This document shows, piece after piece, positions 35,454 through 44,360 of a DNA stretch of 64,000 nucleotides. Below the pieces are notes generated by a model, which saw only the letters and a list, made by a program, of their open reading frames with translations, had not been told where the DNA came from and did not search any database. The stretch is taken from positions 1 through 64,000 of the forward strand of contig NZ_JAOQJC010000041.1 in the NCBI RefSeq assembly GCF_025567625.1, written 5' to 3'. The DNA is from Paenibacillus sp. J5C2022. Lineage in GTDB: Bacteria > Bacillota > Bacilli > Paenibacillales > Paenibacillaceae. How positions within the stretch are numbered: the stretch's first letter is position 1; every line of letters starts with the position of its first letter. Made by a program: the position numbers and the translations under genes.

Positions 35454-36131
35454 ATGGACGGCTTCACTTTCAAAAAACAAAAAAACATCTCGTTGCGTGA
35501 ACAAATTACAAACGACATTCGTACAGCGATACTGAAAGGCGAAATTCCGGCAGGCAGCCGGTTGAAGGAAAGCGATATTTCGCAGCAAATGGGGGTCAGC
35601 CGCGCCCCTGTAAGGGAAGCGATACGTCAATTGGAACGTGAAGGCATTCTCATCTCCTATCCTTACCGCGAAACCGTCGTCGCTGATATTTCACTGGATG
35701 AGGTCAAGGATATACTTATTCCAATTCGCATGCATCTGGAAGAGTTTGTCGCTCGCAAATATCTGAAGCAGATAGATGAAGCGTTTATTGAAAAGCTGCA
35801 GCAAATTATCAACCAAATGGAGCATGCCTATCATGATGCAAATCTTGATGAACTGGTAGAATTGGACATGCTCTTTCACGATACCTGGATTAGCCTGGCC
35901 AAAGAACGAACCGTTCTGATGACCTGGAGAAGCATTCAGAACCAAACCAGGCTCCATTTCATCAAAAATATCCGTCACTACGCCAGCGACACGATCATTC
36001 AGGATCATCAGGCCTTGCTTGACAGCCTTGCGTCGGGGAATCTTGACCGCATACGAGAAGAGCTGCGCTTGCATTTGAGCGGCGCAAAAGCTTTCCAGTT
36101 CACCTCCGATGAACGCACTGAAACAGAGTAA
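35454..36131 (+). CDS. GntR-family regulator, FCD type
   Basis: 225 residues. An N-terminal winged helix (about 10-75, SLREQITNDIRTAIL, SRAPVREAIRQLEREG) is followed by an all-helical FCD effector domain (about 80-215) with His/Asp residues (LDMLFHDTW, DHQALL) that bind metal and a carboxylate ligand in this family. ATG 35454 has AGGAGG 6 nt upstream. An in-frame TTG-like start at 35424 lies before that site. It is divergent from the PIG-L operon with two palindromes between them. FCD regulators typically respond to sugar acids such as glucuronate or galactonate, which fits the neighbouring dehydratase. Confidence 0.9.
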   Translation: MDGFTFKKQKNISLREQITNDIRTAILKGEIPAGSRLKESDISQQMGVSRAPVREAIRQLEREGILISYPYRETVVADISLDEVKDILIPIRMHLEEFVARKYLKQIDEAFIEKLQQIINQMEHAYHDANLDELVELDMLFHDTWISLAKERTVLMTWRSIQNQTRLHFIKNIRHYASDTIIQDHQALLDSLASGNLDRIREELRLHLSGAKAFQFTSDERTETE

Positions 36132-36188
36132 CTTCGGGGAAATCGATCATGACCGCAATAGACTTGGGGACTTCGCAGAATTGGAATA

Positions 36189-36233
36189 TCAATCGCCCGC
36201 GCTGCCTATCGACAGAATGGGGCGAGCGATTGA
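36189..36233 (+). terminator. Possible terminator of the GntR gene
   Basis: A 12-bp stem TCAATCGCCCGC / GCGAGCGATTGA with one G.U-type mismatch and a 21-nt loop, 57 nt after the GntR stop. The T-tail is poor (CGTTTCG), hence low confidence. Confidence 0.35.
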
Positions 36234-36320
36234 CGTTTCGTAAGTGTTCCACTTCGAGGGTCCTTCCCCTGCCATCCCTAACATTGCTAAAGCCATGTTG
36301 GGAATGAATTCCCGATTGGC

Positions 36321-37214
36321 TTAATGCGCAACAAGGCGGTTGGTCAGCAAGCCCAGCTTCTCGATCTCAATCGTGACGACATCGCCGTCCTTCATATACA
36401 CTTGACGCTCCGGCGGATAACCCATCACAACGCCTTCCGGCGTTCCGGTTAGAATGATATCGCCCGGCGACAAGGTGAAGTGCTGCGAAATATAACTGAC
36501 GATCTCATCGCAATGAAAGATCATATCGTTCGTATTGGAGTTTTGCCGCACTTCACCGTTGACGGTTGCTTTGATCGACAGCTCGTTCGGATTGCCGACT
36601 TCATCAGCCGTGACCAGATAAGGCCCGATTGGTGAGAAGCCGTCGCAAGTCTTGCCCAGCAGCCACTGGTTCGTGCGCAGCTGCAGATCTCGTGCAGACA
36701 AGTCGTTGGCGTTGCAGTAACCGAGTACGTAGTCCAGCGCATGCTCCCTGGATACGTCTCTGGCCGTCTTGCCGATCACGATAACAAGCTCCGCCTCATA
36801 ATCGACCTTCTCCGAAGTCCGGGGAAGCGCAACGTCCTCCTTATGACCCGACAGCGTATTATTGAATTTATTGAACAAGATCGGATATTGGGGAACGGGC
36901 ATGTTCGTCTCTTCCGCATGCTTGCGATAGTTCAGACCGACGCATATAATCTTGCCCGGGTTGGTCACGCAAGGACCAAGCTGAAGTTCCTCTTCATTCA
37001 GCCATATGGAAGCGGCATTCGCCCGAGAAGCCTTCTCCACCAGCGCGCTCAGCACGTCAAGCGCGGCCTCGCCTTGAGCGATTACTTCGTCCACAATGGA
37101 CGGCACATCTGCAACCTCCAGTTGCCGAGCCGCAGCCGCAACGTCGAGCACTCCTCTGTCCGTACGAATACCAAGCCGGTATTGTCCATCTACCTTATAA
37201 GTAAGCAGTTTCAT
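36321..37214 (-). CDS. Fumarylacetoacetate hydrolase-family protein
   Basis: 298 residues. The C-terminal FAH domain (about 80-295) has the metal-binding pattern KVDYEAELVIVIG with paired Glu and NANDLSARDLQ with Asp. The TGTPEGV loop is also typical. Family members cleave or hydrate acylpyruvates and 2,4-diketo-3-deoxy sugar acids. ATG 37214 with GGAG 7 nt upstream is preferred over TTG 37220. It follows the SDR gene by 24 nt, and the pair is typical of the last two steps of the diketo-hydrolase pathway for L-rhamnonate or L-fuconate. The exact substrate is inferred from context. Confidence 0.85.
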   Translation of the reverse strand: MKLLTYKVDGQYRLGIRTDRGVLDVAAAARQLEVADVPSIVDEVIAQGEAALDVLSALVEKASRANAASIWLNEEELQLGPCVTNPGKIICVGLNYRKHAEETNMPVPQYPILFNKFNNTLSGHKEDVALPRTSEKVDYEAELVIVIGKTARDVSREHALDYVLGYCNANDLSARDLQLRTNQWLLGKTCDGFSPIGPYLVTADEVGNPNELSIKATVNGEVRQNSNTNDMIFHCDEIVSYISQHFTLSPGDIILTGTPEGVVMGYPPERQVYMKDGDVVTIEIEKLGLLTNRLVAH

Positions 37215-37238
37215 CTTCAATCTCCTCTCCTATTAGAA

Positions 37239-38021
37239 TTAAGCATTCTTGCCGAATACCACTCCGCCGTCAATGTACAACGGCGAGCCCATCATAAATT
37301 TCGATTCGTCCGATGCCAGGAACAGCGCAGCTTGTGCGACATCCTCCGGACGACCGATATCTCCGCTTAATTGACGAGTTTTCAATGAAGCAATTGCCGC
37401 CTCCGGATCATCGTACGACGTTCTCAGATAACCTTCCACGAACGGCGTCATAATCGTGCCCGGCAGCAACGCATTAACGCGAATGCCATATTGCGCGTAG
37501 TCGACTTGCATCGCCTTCGTCAGTGCCAGAACCGCGCCTTTCGTCGCACTGTAAGCCGCCCTTCTCGCCAGACCGATCTCCGCTATGCAGGAAGACATGT
37601 TGATGATATTGCCTGATTTTCTTGCTATCATCCCCGGCAGCACGTATTTGCTCGGCAAGAATACGCCTTTCACATTGACGCTCATAATCCGGTCCCACTG
37701 CTCCAGCTCAACTTCATGAAGCGCTCCGACGTTGCTGACGCCGGCATTGTTGAACAATACGTCGATCCGACCATAGTCGTCCATAATTCGTTCTACCATC
37801 TTTTCTACCATTTCCGCATTCGTCAGATCGGCATGTGCGAACGCGGCGGCGCCTCCGGCCTCCACAATCTCCCCGACCGTCTCATTGCCACTCGTCTCGT
37901 TTACGTCATTCACAATCACTTCTGCGCCTTCGCGAGCGAACAGCAACGCCGCGCTCTTGCCAATACCTGATCCAGCCCCCGTGATAAGCACGGTTTTGTC
38001 TGTTAATCTACCGTTTTTCAT
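37239..38021 (-). CDS. Short-chain dehydrogenase/reductase
   Basis: 260 residues, classical SDR: TGAGSGIG cofactor motif (14-21), NNAG (91-94), Ser 143/144, Tyr 157 and Lys 161 (YSATK). An acidic residue after the second strand (NDVNE) favours NAD over NADP. GGGAGG lies 7 nt before the ATG. Located between an IclR regulator and a FAH-family hydrolase. In known diketo-hydrolase routes an SDR oxidises the 4-hydroxyl of a 2-keto-3-deoxy acid just before the FAH enzyme cleaves it. That assignment is inference. Confidence 0.88.
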   Translation of the reverse strand: MKNGRLTDKTVLITGAGSGIGKSAALLFAREGAEVIVNDVNETSGNETVGEIVEAGGAAAFAHADLTNAEMVEKMVERIMDDYGRIDVLFNNAGVSNVGALHEVELEQWDRIMSVNVKGVFLPSKYVLPGMIARKSGNIINMSSCIAEIGLARRAAYSATKGAVLALTKAMQVDYAQYGIRVNALLPGTIMTPFVEGYLRTSYDDPEAAIASLKTRQLSGDIGRPEDVAQAALFLASDESKFMMGSPLYIDGGVVFGKNA

Positions 38022-38066
38022 CTCTGTCCCTCCCTTTGTAAACTCGTAACGACGCCTCGTTGAACT

Positions 38067-38822
38067 TTATTGCCCTTGTGACAACACTTGCGCCAAAGCA
38101 GTCACTTCCTCAATAGCCAACTGTTTTTTTTGTGCCCAACGAGACTGTGGAACAGAACAACTGACCGCGGCAATTACGCCCCCGTTCGCACCTCGAATCG
38201 GAGCTGCCGCACAGCAGAAGCCTTGTACTGCTTCTTCCTCGTCGATTGCATATCCGTTCAGGCGGATCTTGGCAAGCTCCACAAGCAGCTCGTCCCGCGA
38301 TCCGATAGAGTGATTCGTGAAGGGGGACAGCTGTTCTTCTGGAAAAAGCTCGCTCACCTCCCGGTCGCTCTTGTCCGCGAGCATCACCTTTCCCAGCCCC
38401 GTCGCATACGCCGCCCACGTCGTCCCTGGCTCAGAGACAAGGCGGACTGGAGACGATGCTTCTTCCTTCGCTAAGTAAAATACATCTCGTCCTTCCAACT
38501 TGCCCAGTTGCAGCGTTTCCTCCATGCGGTCCCTCACCTGACCGGCCTCGCGATAGAAATGCGACACCAGGTCGTATTGTCGGAAGTAGAGGCTGCCCGT
38601 TCGGCCAAAAAACGAGCCTAGTCGATAACAATCTCTTGCATCCTTCTGCAACCAACCGAGCCGTTCCATTGTCAACAGCAACGAATACATGGAGCTCTTA
38701 TTAATGCCAAGCTCCCGGGACAGATCGATTAGCTTGCAGCCGGAGGGCGCTTCCGCAATCAACCCGATAATGAGATGAGCGCGCTCGAGCGCTGGAACGT
38801 TGTACTTGTTGATCCGATCCAT
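38067..38822 (-). CDS. IclR-family transcriptional regulator
   Basis: 251 residues. An N-terminal winged helix (about 8-70, LIDLSRELGINKSSMYSLLLTME) is followed by a GAF-like IclR effector domain (about 80-245, TTWAAYATGLGKVMLA, GYAIDEEEAVQGFCCAAAPIRG). GGGAGG lies 4 nt before the ATG. It heads a tight group with the SDR and FAH genes (45 and 24 nt gaps), so it probably controls that operon and itself through the palindrome at 38839-38858. Confidence 0.9.
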   Translation of the reverse strand: MDRINKYNVPALERAHLIIGLIAEAPSGCKLIDLSRELGINKSSMYSLLLTMERLGWLQKDARDCYRLGSFFGRTGSLYFRQYDLVSHFYREAGQVRDRMEETLQLGKLEGRDVFYLAKEEASSPVRLVSEPGTTWAAYATGLGKVMLADKSDREVSELFPEEQLSPFTNHSIGSRDELLVELAKIRLNGYAIDEEEAVQGFCCAAAPIRGANGGVIAAVSCSVPQSRWAQKKQLAIEEVTALAQVLSQGQ

Positions 38823-38838
38823 TATGCCTCCCTATCAT

Positions 38839-38858
38839 TGGTTCACTATAGTAAACCA
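38839..38858. promoter_or_regulatory. IclR-type operator
   Basis: TGGTTCACTATAGTAAACCA is a 20-bp palindrome with one mismatched pair, 17 nt upstream of the iclR-like start. A further AAACCAAT half-site at 38873-38880 mirrors ATTGGTT at 38837-38843. It sits where an autoregulating IclR protein would bind. Confidence 0.6.
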
Positions 38859-38960
38859 GATATTATATAATAAACCAATTATACCTTCTATCTTCCTTTT
38901 GATCAATGTGGAAATGGACGAAATGGCTGCGATAAGCGGCAATTTCCTCGAGCGTGGGAC

Positions 38961-39006
38961 AATAGTGGAAGAGCGCATCGCTGCAGCGATGCGCTCTTCC
39001 ACTATT
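38961..39006. repeat. 46-bp perfect palindrome
   Basis: AATAGTGGAAGAGCGCATCGC, TGCA, then its exact complement: a 21-bp stem whose 4-nt centre is itself palindromic. It lies 42 nt after the stop of the Tat-exported protein gene and before iclR, so it probably insulates the two units. No T-run follows on either strand, so it is not a classical terminator. Confidence 0.75.
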
Positions 39007-39047
39007 CGGCGAATTTCATTACCATACGTGATGCGGGGCACCGTACC

Positions 39048-40913
39048 TTATGCAATCGGCATTGCCGGCATGATTTGCGTGTAGTTGCTTGGTGTTTCGT
39101 ATATGGACAACGCATATCGTGTCTCGGCTCCCGGACCTTCGATTTTTTGAATGGTTGCCGGTGCGGAAGCTCCTCTTAGCTTAATTTGAACGTACACATA
39201 GTTGTCGTGCGTCGCTCTTTGCCAGAACGTAACCTGCTGAACGGCATCGAACTTGGACTCGTTGACGAGCGCGACTTTGCCTCCGGACAGGAGGAATTTC
39301 ACTTGAAGTGTTCGATCGAACGGATTGGCCCCGTTATTCAGGGCATCGCTTTCCGGTCTTTCCAGTGTCAACACGTACGTTCCGTCATGACGGAATCGTG
39401 TCAACAAGTACCGATTCGTATCACTGGCCAACACGGAATCCGCTACGATGATTCCTTTTTTATACGGTCCGTAATGGATAGCGACATGATTGTTCGTCGC
39501 GTCGACGATCTTCGTGTACGCCCAGACGTTCGTGAACACCGAAGAATTGCTTGACGGTACATATGTCGTGACATAGGAATCAATAAATTGCACCGTCTCT
39601 TTCTTGGCTTCGACAGCATACAAATCGTATGTGACCAACGCCGCTTTGGCCGCAGTGTTCGCGGAGAACGTACAGTTATAGAATACGGCTGACCCTGTTT
39701 GGACAGTGGAACCGTTGTCAAAATAGTTTTTGACCAAGGTCGTCCCGTCGCCGCGGCATATGACCAGCAAATTATTGACTTGTATCGGCTTTGTCGTATA
39801 ATACGGCTGAACCGCGACTTTACAAAACTCTGCTCCGCAGTCGTTGATCGAAGCCATATTGCCGATCCGGTAGGCAACCTCGGATGCCCCATCCGACGCG
39901 CACCCGTTAATGGAAGAGTAGGTGGAATTTACCCAGTATGAGATAGCGACACTGTTCGTATAACATCCGTAGTAATGGTTGCTCGTGGAGTTGAAATAGC
40001 CGGAATAGAAGCCTACGCCCGGGGAAGAGCCCGCGCCCATAGATACTTTGTTGTAGGTGACCAGCCAGCTGTTGTCCAGCCATATCCCGTTCGTGCAATT
40101 CCGGATCGTCACTCTGGTGAACTCGGCTTGGGAGATGGAGAAGCTGCTCCTCCTTCCGCACCACATCCCATAAGCGGCCTCGCTGCTGGAATCAAGACTC
40201 ACGTCCTCAATGACGACGCACCGAATACCCTTGACGGAATCGCCCTCTTGACCGAATACAAGTACCGCATCCGCACCGTCTACCGTTGCGTTGCCGACCT
40301 TTCGGATGGTGAACGAACCTTTGCTGGCCGGGGTTGACAATGTCGAGGCGATTGAGCCGGACAGCTTGGTGGCCGACCGGATGACAAGCGGCTTGGACAC
40401 GCTGTAGTCGCCGCAGCCGGTGACGTGACCTTGAAGATGAGTCAATACATGCTGTATCGCCGCCCAGCTATCGTTCGCCCCGGTCGGGTCCGCACCATAC
40501 CGGTCTATATTCCGTATGCCATCTTCTTCAAGCAGCTCGAGGTAATTGCCGGAAGCATCCGTATGATTGCCGAAGCCGTCCGCCACTTGCGGCCAGTCGC
40601 TTCCCCGGTTCAAATAGGTCGCACCGCCGCAGCCGGCCCCCGCAACATATGAGATCGTGATATAGACTTCTCCGGAAGTACCGGCGTGAGCCTTCATTGC
40701 CGTCACATCGGGAAAGACGATCGGGCATGCGCCATCCTCCCCGCAAAGCCTGGAGGCAAGCGGATGTTCCCTCTCTTCGGCTGCTCCCCAAGCGCTGTTT
40801 CCGAGAAATCCGCCCGCAACAAGTGCCGCTCCCGCCATACCGGCGGAAGCGAGCAGCGTTCTTCTGCTGATCGGAGCAGGTGAATCTTTTTCGAATTTTT
40901 GATTATCGGACAT
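39048..40913 (-). CDS. Tat-exported pectate-lyase-superfamily beta-helix protein
   Basis: 621 residues. A twin-arginine signal (SRRTLL at 16-21, then an Ala/Gly-rich core) indicates export of a folded protein. Residues about 140-470 form a right-handed beta-helix of the Pectate_lyase_3 type (RYGADPTGANDSWAAIQHVL pattern). The C-terminal 140 residues are beta-sandwich-like. GGAGGG lies 6 nt before the ATG. The gene follows the FAD oxidoreductase in the operon of 46058-39048. Lyase, epimerase, glycosidase or pure binding function cannot be separated by eye. Tat export is unusual for such enzymes in Gram-positives and hints at a bound cofactor or fast folding. Confidence 0.75.
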   Translation of the reverse strand: MSDNQKFEKDSPAPISRRTLLASAGMAGAALVAGGFLGNSAWGAAEEREHPLASRLCGEDGACPIVFPDVTAMKAHAGTSGEVYITISYVAGAGCGGATYLNRGSDWPQVADGFGNHTDASGNYLELLEEDGIRNIDRYGADPTGANDSWAAIQHVLTHLQGHVTGCGDYSVSKPLVIRSATKLSGSIASTLSTPASKGSFTIRKVGNATVDGADAVLVFGQEGDSVKGIRCVVIEDVSLDSSSEAAYGMWCGRRSSFSISQAEFTRVTIRNCTNGIWLDNSWLVTYNKVSMGAGSSPGVGFYSGYFNSTSNHYYGCYTNSVAISYWVNSTYSSINGCASDGASEVAYRIGNMASINDCGAEFCKVAVQPYYTTKPIQVNNLLVICRGDGTTLVKNYFDNGSTVQTGSAVFYNCTFSANTAAKAALVTYDLYAVEAKKETVQFIDSYVTTYVPSSNSSVFTNVWAYTKIVDATNNHVAIHYGPYKKGIIVADSVLASDTNRYLLTRFRHDGTYVLTLERPESDALNNGANPFDRTLQVKFLLSGGKVALVNESKFDAVQQVTFWQRATHDNYVYVQIKLRGASAPATIQKIEGPGAETRYALSIYETPSNYTQIMPAMPIA

Positions 40914-40946
40914 TTGTCTCCCTCCTATTCGTAGGAAAATACTGAA

Positions 40947-42488
40947 TCAAAGCACTTGTCCGTCCTTAAGCAGGCACTCCCTGAGTTGCCCGTATTCAAT
41001 ATCCTGGACGGCCCGGTCTTCTTCGAGTGCAATGGCCGCAGCCGTAGCTGCAGCTTGGCCAAGCACCATGAACACCGGCTCCATCCGGATCGAGCCGTAA
41101 GCGATATGGGATGCCGACAAGCACACGGGCACCAGGAGATTCTGACATTGCTCTCCCTTGGGCACGATGGCGCGGTATGAGACCGGATAGGGAGCCTCGA
41201 TCTTAATCTCCACATCGCCTTCGTTCACACACGCGCCATTAATCACAAGGCGGCGGCAATTGTGGGAATCCATCATATAAGAGGCCAGACCGATCGAATC
41301 CTCTGCTACGCGCAGTCCGCGACAATGCAGCTCGGTCATCACTTCCTCGGCGACCATCCGGCGCGCTTCCCTGATATAGAGCTGATGCGGCCAGTTCGCC
41401 GTGTCCGTAAATTCATCGGCGGGCAAGCCCCACTGCCCAACCTCCTCGCGAACATGTGCCGGAACGCTGTCATCATTAGCGAGAAAATACAGCATCCCCA
41501 GGTTGTACCTCACATGGTCTTGGAATAGCTTCTCCCTTGTCGCGTAATCCGCATCCGGCCAAGCATGATTGGCTCCGATATAATCGGTGCTCACTGCTCC
41601 GAAATTGTTCAAATCCGTCTTCCCGTTCGGCATTCTTACATGCAGCCGCATCGCATCCCAAATGCCGGAGCGGATATACCGGGACAGCAGCTCGAATTGC
41701 TGCGGATCATAGCCGGGAGGCTCGGGAAAAGCTACCCGGTTGCCCGGCACATCCGTCAGGCAAATACGAAAGTTATACGCCTGAATGGAGTGATCGCCTT
41801 GCCCTTGTACACCGGGCTCAATGTCCGCGATCCCGGACAGCAAGCCGCTATCAGGTTTGCCTTCGATCATGTACGGATCGATTCGGGTGTTGAACATGTG
41901 GTACGGCGAGCCAAACTGAATTCCGTTGCGCGTCTCTCCATACTTGCTGTTCCCTTCCCGCCCTACCGTGTAGGAGACGCCGGCGCGCGCCATCAAATCC
42001 CCTTCATACGAAGCGTCGATGAACATTCGTGCCTTGAACACTTGCCCATTCTCCATCGTCATGGCGCTAATCTTGCCGCTCACCGATTCCACACTGGCCA
42101 GGTGCTGCTCGAAGTAGACGGGAACGTCTTCCTGCGCCAGCCATTCGTTGAATATGTTCTGCGCGACGCTTGGCGCGAAATGCCAGGAAGTGCCGTCGCC
42201 ATCTTGCGGATCATACATGGCGCCGAGCTTCATATAAAACTCGCGGGCGATTCCGCCAATGGCCGATTTGCGACCAAAATCTGTCGCGCCGAGACCGCTT
42301 GCCGTAATCCCTCCGATATTGCGGCTGAATTCGGCGATCACGACCCGAAGTCCCATCCGGCGGCCCTGGATTGCGGCGGCTACTCCCGCAGGCGTGCCGC
42401 CGTATATGCACAAATCCGCTGTTACCGGATTTGGCTCATCACTCTGATCATCTCGCTGGTAATAATACAACTGACTGAAGTCCGTCAT
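40947..42488 (-). CDS. FAD-dependent oxidoreductase (FAD_oxidored type)
   Basis: About 513 residues. An N-terminal dinucleotide-binding motif (IYGGTPAGVAAAI, followed by an acidic residue after the second strand) and the RNIGGITASGLGATDFG segment are typical of FAD-dependent proteins often annotated next to polysaccharide lyases. DASYEGDLMARAG further supports the family. ATG 42488 has GGGAG 9 nt upstream. ATG 42509 is also possible but has no clear site. The protein lacks a signal peptide and is therefore cytosolic. Its position between the YtcP-type permease and the Tat protein suggests oxidation of a sugar or sugar acid of the same substrate. Confidence 0.8.
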   Translation of the reverse strand: MTDFSQLYYYQRDDQSDEPNPVTADLCIYGGTPAGVAAAIQGRRMGLRVVIAEFSRNIGGITASGLGATDFGRKSAIGGIAREFYMKLGAMYDPQDGDGTSWHFAPSVAQNIFNEWLAQEDVPVYFEQHLASVESVSGKISAMTMENGQVFKARMFIDASYEGDLMARAGVSYTVGREGNSKYGETRNGIQFGSPYHMFNTRIDPYMIEGKPDSGLLSGIADIEPGVQGQGDHSIQAYNFRICLTDVPGNRVAFPEPPGYDPQQFELLSRYIRSGIWDAMRLHVRMPNGKTDLNNFGAVSTDYIGANHAWPDADYATREKLFQDHVRYNLGMLYFLANDDSVPAHVREEVGQWGLPADEFTDTANWPHQLYIREARRMVAEEVMTELHCRGLRVAEDSIGLASYMMDSHNCRRLVINGACVNEGDVEIKIEAPYPVSYRAIVPKGEQCQNLLVPVCLSASHIAYGSIRMEPVFMVLGQAAATAAAIALEEDRAVQDIEYGQLRECLLKDGQVL

Positions 42489-42524
42489 CTTCTTCCACTC
42501 CCAGTTCATTCATAAGTTATACGT

Positions 42525-43409
42525 TCATTCCTTGACGCTGCCCAGCACGATGCCTTTCACAAAGAAACGCTGCAGCAGCGGATACACGGCCAGAATCGGC
42601 AGCATGGCGATAAAGACTTGCGTGGCCCGGTTCGTTCGATCCGACAGCAACAATTGCATCTCGATATCCATATCGCTCATGAATTGAACATCGGACTCCA
42701 CGACGACCGTACGCAAGTAGCTCTGCAATGGGTAATTGCCCGGATCGTTCATCAGAATAAGCCCGTCGAACCAGCTGTTCCAGTGGCCTACTATCGTGAA
42801 TAGAAGGACAGTCGCCAGACTCGGCAGCGATAAGGGCAGCACGATGCGCCACATAATCGTCCAATGTCCCGCTCCATCGATCTTCGCCGATTCATCCAGC
42901 TCCTTCGGCAGCCCGCGGAAAAAATTCAACATCAGAATAACGTTAAACACCGGAACGGCAGCGGGCATGACAAGCGCCCAGATGGAATCCAGCAGTCCAA
43001 GCTCGTTGATAACCATATACCAAGGGATGAGCCCCCCGCTGAAGAGCATGGTGAATACAAAGAACCAGGCATAGATCGTTCTCCATCGGAATTGCTGCAC
43101 TTCCTTCGATAATGGATAAGCGAGCAGTACGGTCAGAAGCATATTGATAACCATCCCTAGCAACACCCGTTCCACCGATACGAGAAACGCTTGCCAAAAC
43201 TCCGAATTCCCGAATACGTACAGGTAAGATACGACAGTGAAATCTACGGGCAGCAAAGCGACTTCACCAGACGCCACCGCCGATGCGGAGCTGAAGGATA
43301 CCGCCAGCAAATGTATGATCGGAAATATACAACTGAAGGCGAGCACGGTTAAAAAGGTGTAATTGAACATGGTGAACACTCGATGGCCGAGCGACGCCTG
43401 TTGAACCAT
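42525..43409 (-). CDS. Sugar ABC transporter permease, YtcP type
   Basis: 294 residues, six membrane segments, EAA-type loop ELDESAKIDGAGHWTIMWRI, C-terminal VLGSVKE. ATG 43409 follows GGAGG by 10 nt and is preferred to ATG 43430, which lies upstream of the site. It is 31 nt from its partner permease. Confidence 0.9.
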   Translation of the reverse strand: MVQQASLGHRVFTMFNYTFLTVLAFSCIFPIIHLLAVSFSSASAVASGEVALLPVDFTVVSYLYVFGNSEFWQAFLVSVERVLLGMVINMLLTVLLAYPLSKEVQQFRWRTIYAWFFVFTMLFSGGLIPWYMVINELGLLDSIWALVMPAAVPVFNVILMLNFFRGLPKELDESAKIDGAGHWTIMWRIVLPLSLPSLATVLLFTIVGHWNSWFDGLILMNDPGNYPLQSYLRTVVVESDVQFMSDMDIEMQLLLSDRTNRATQVFIAMLPILAVYPLLQRFFVKGIVLGSVKE

Positions 43410-43440
43410 CTGTCCAGTTCCTCCTGTCATTAGCCATATT

Positions 43441-44337
43441 TCAAAAAATTCTGTAATTAGCGAAGCGGTAGGCCAAGTAATAGGAAGCGGTGATCATCAC
43501 AAAGGACACTACGGACTTGAGAAGCCCGACTGCGGATGCTACACCGTATTGCACTTGCTGCAGGCCTAGCCGATAGACAAATGTATCAATAATATCTCCG
43601 GATTCGTATACAAGCGTATTGTACAAATTGAACACTTGATCGAATCCGGCATTGAGCACGTTGCCGAGACTTAACGTCGCCAGCAGGACGATGATCGGAA
43701 TCATGCCCGGCAGCGTGACGTGCCAGGTCTGCCGCCAACGGTTGGCCCCGTCTATGACAGCAGCTTCATAGAGCACAGGATTAATGCTTGTAAGCGCAGC
43801 CAAATATACGATCGTGCCGAATCCGAAATCCTTCCATACATCAGTCGTCACCAGCGTGAATCGAAACCAATCGTTATCGCCCAGGAAAAAAATCGGTTCG
43901 ATTCCAGCCGCCTTCAATACCTGATTGATCAGTCCGCTGTTCGGTGACAGCAGATCAATAAGAATGCCGCTCAGAATGACCCATGACAAAAAATGCGGCA
44001 AATAGACAAGCGTTTGAAAAACGCGTTTGAAAAACGATTTTCGAATCTCGTTCAGCAAAATGGCCACGACAATAGGTACGACCAAACCGACAACGATCTT
44101 CATCGCTGCAATGATCAACGTGTTCATTAACACACGCGAGGCTTCCGGCATCAACAGCATGTATTTGAAATTGTCCAAACCGATCCAAGGGGATCCCAAT
44201 ATCCCTTTGGATGGCAAGTACTTCTTGAAAGCAATCATTGCGCCTGCCATCGGACCGTAGTGAAACAACAGGACCAGTAGAAAACCTGGCAAGACCATCA
44301 GATGCAGGACCCAATTCCGTTTAAAATCCGATAGCAT
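43441..44337 (-). CDS. Sugar ABC transporter permease, LplB type
   Basis: 298 residues with six membrane segments and EAA-type loop EAAVIDGANRWRQTWHVTLPG. GGAG lies 9 nt before the ATG. It follows the binding-protein gene by 23 nt. In this operon the binding protein comes first, the reverse of the order in the two operons to the left. Confidence 0.9.
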   Translation of the reverse strand: MLSDFKRNWVLHLMVLPGFLLVLLFHYGPMAGAMIAFKKYLPSKGILGSPWIGLDNFKYMLLMPEASRVLMNTLIIAAMKIVVGLVVPIVVAILLNEIRKSFFKRVFQTLVYLPHFLSWVILSGILIDLLSPNSGLINQVLKAAGIEPIFFLGDNDWFRFTLVTTDVWKDFGFGTIVYLAALTSINPVLYEAAVIDGANRWRQTWHVTLPGMIPIIVLLATLSLGNVLNAGFDQVFNLYNTLVYESGDIIDTFVYRLGLQQVQYGVASAVGLLKSVVSFVMITASYYLAYRFANYRIF

Positions 44338-44360
44338 GTTCCTCTACTCCCATACTTTTA

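Noticed and set aside
38800..39084. Two overlapping small frames on opposite strands across the palindrome
   Set aside because: Both contain the same peptide VEERIAAAMRSSTI because the DNA is a perfect palindrome. Neither has a ribosome binding site or protein-like composition outside it.
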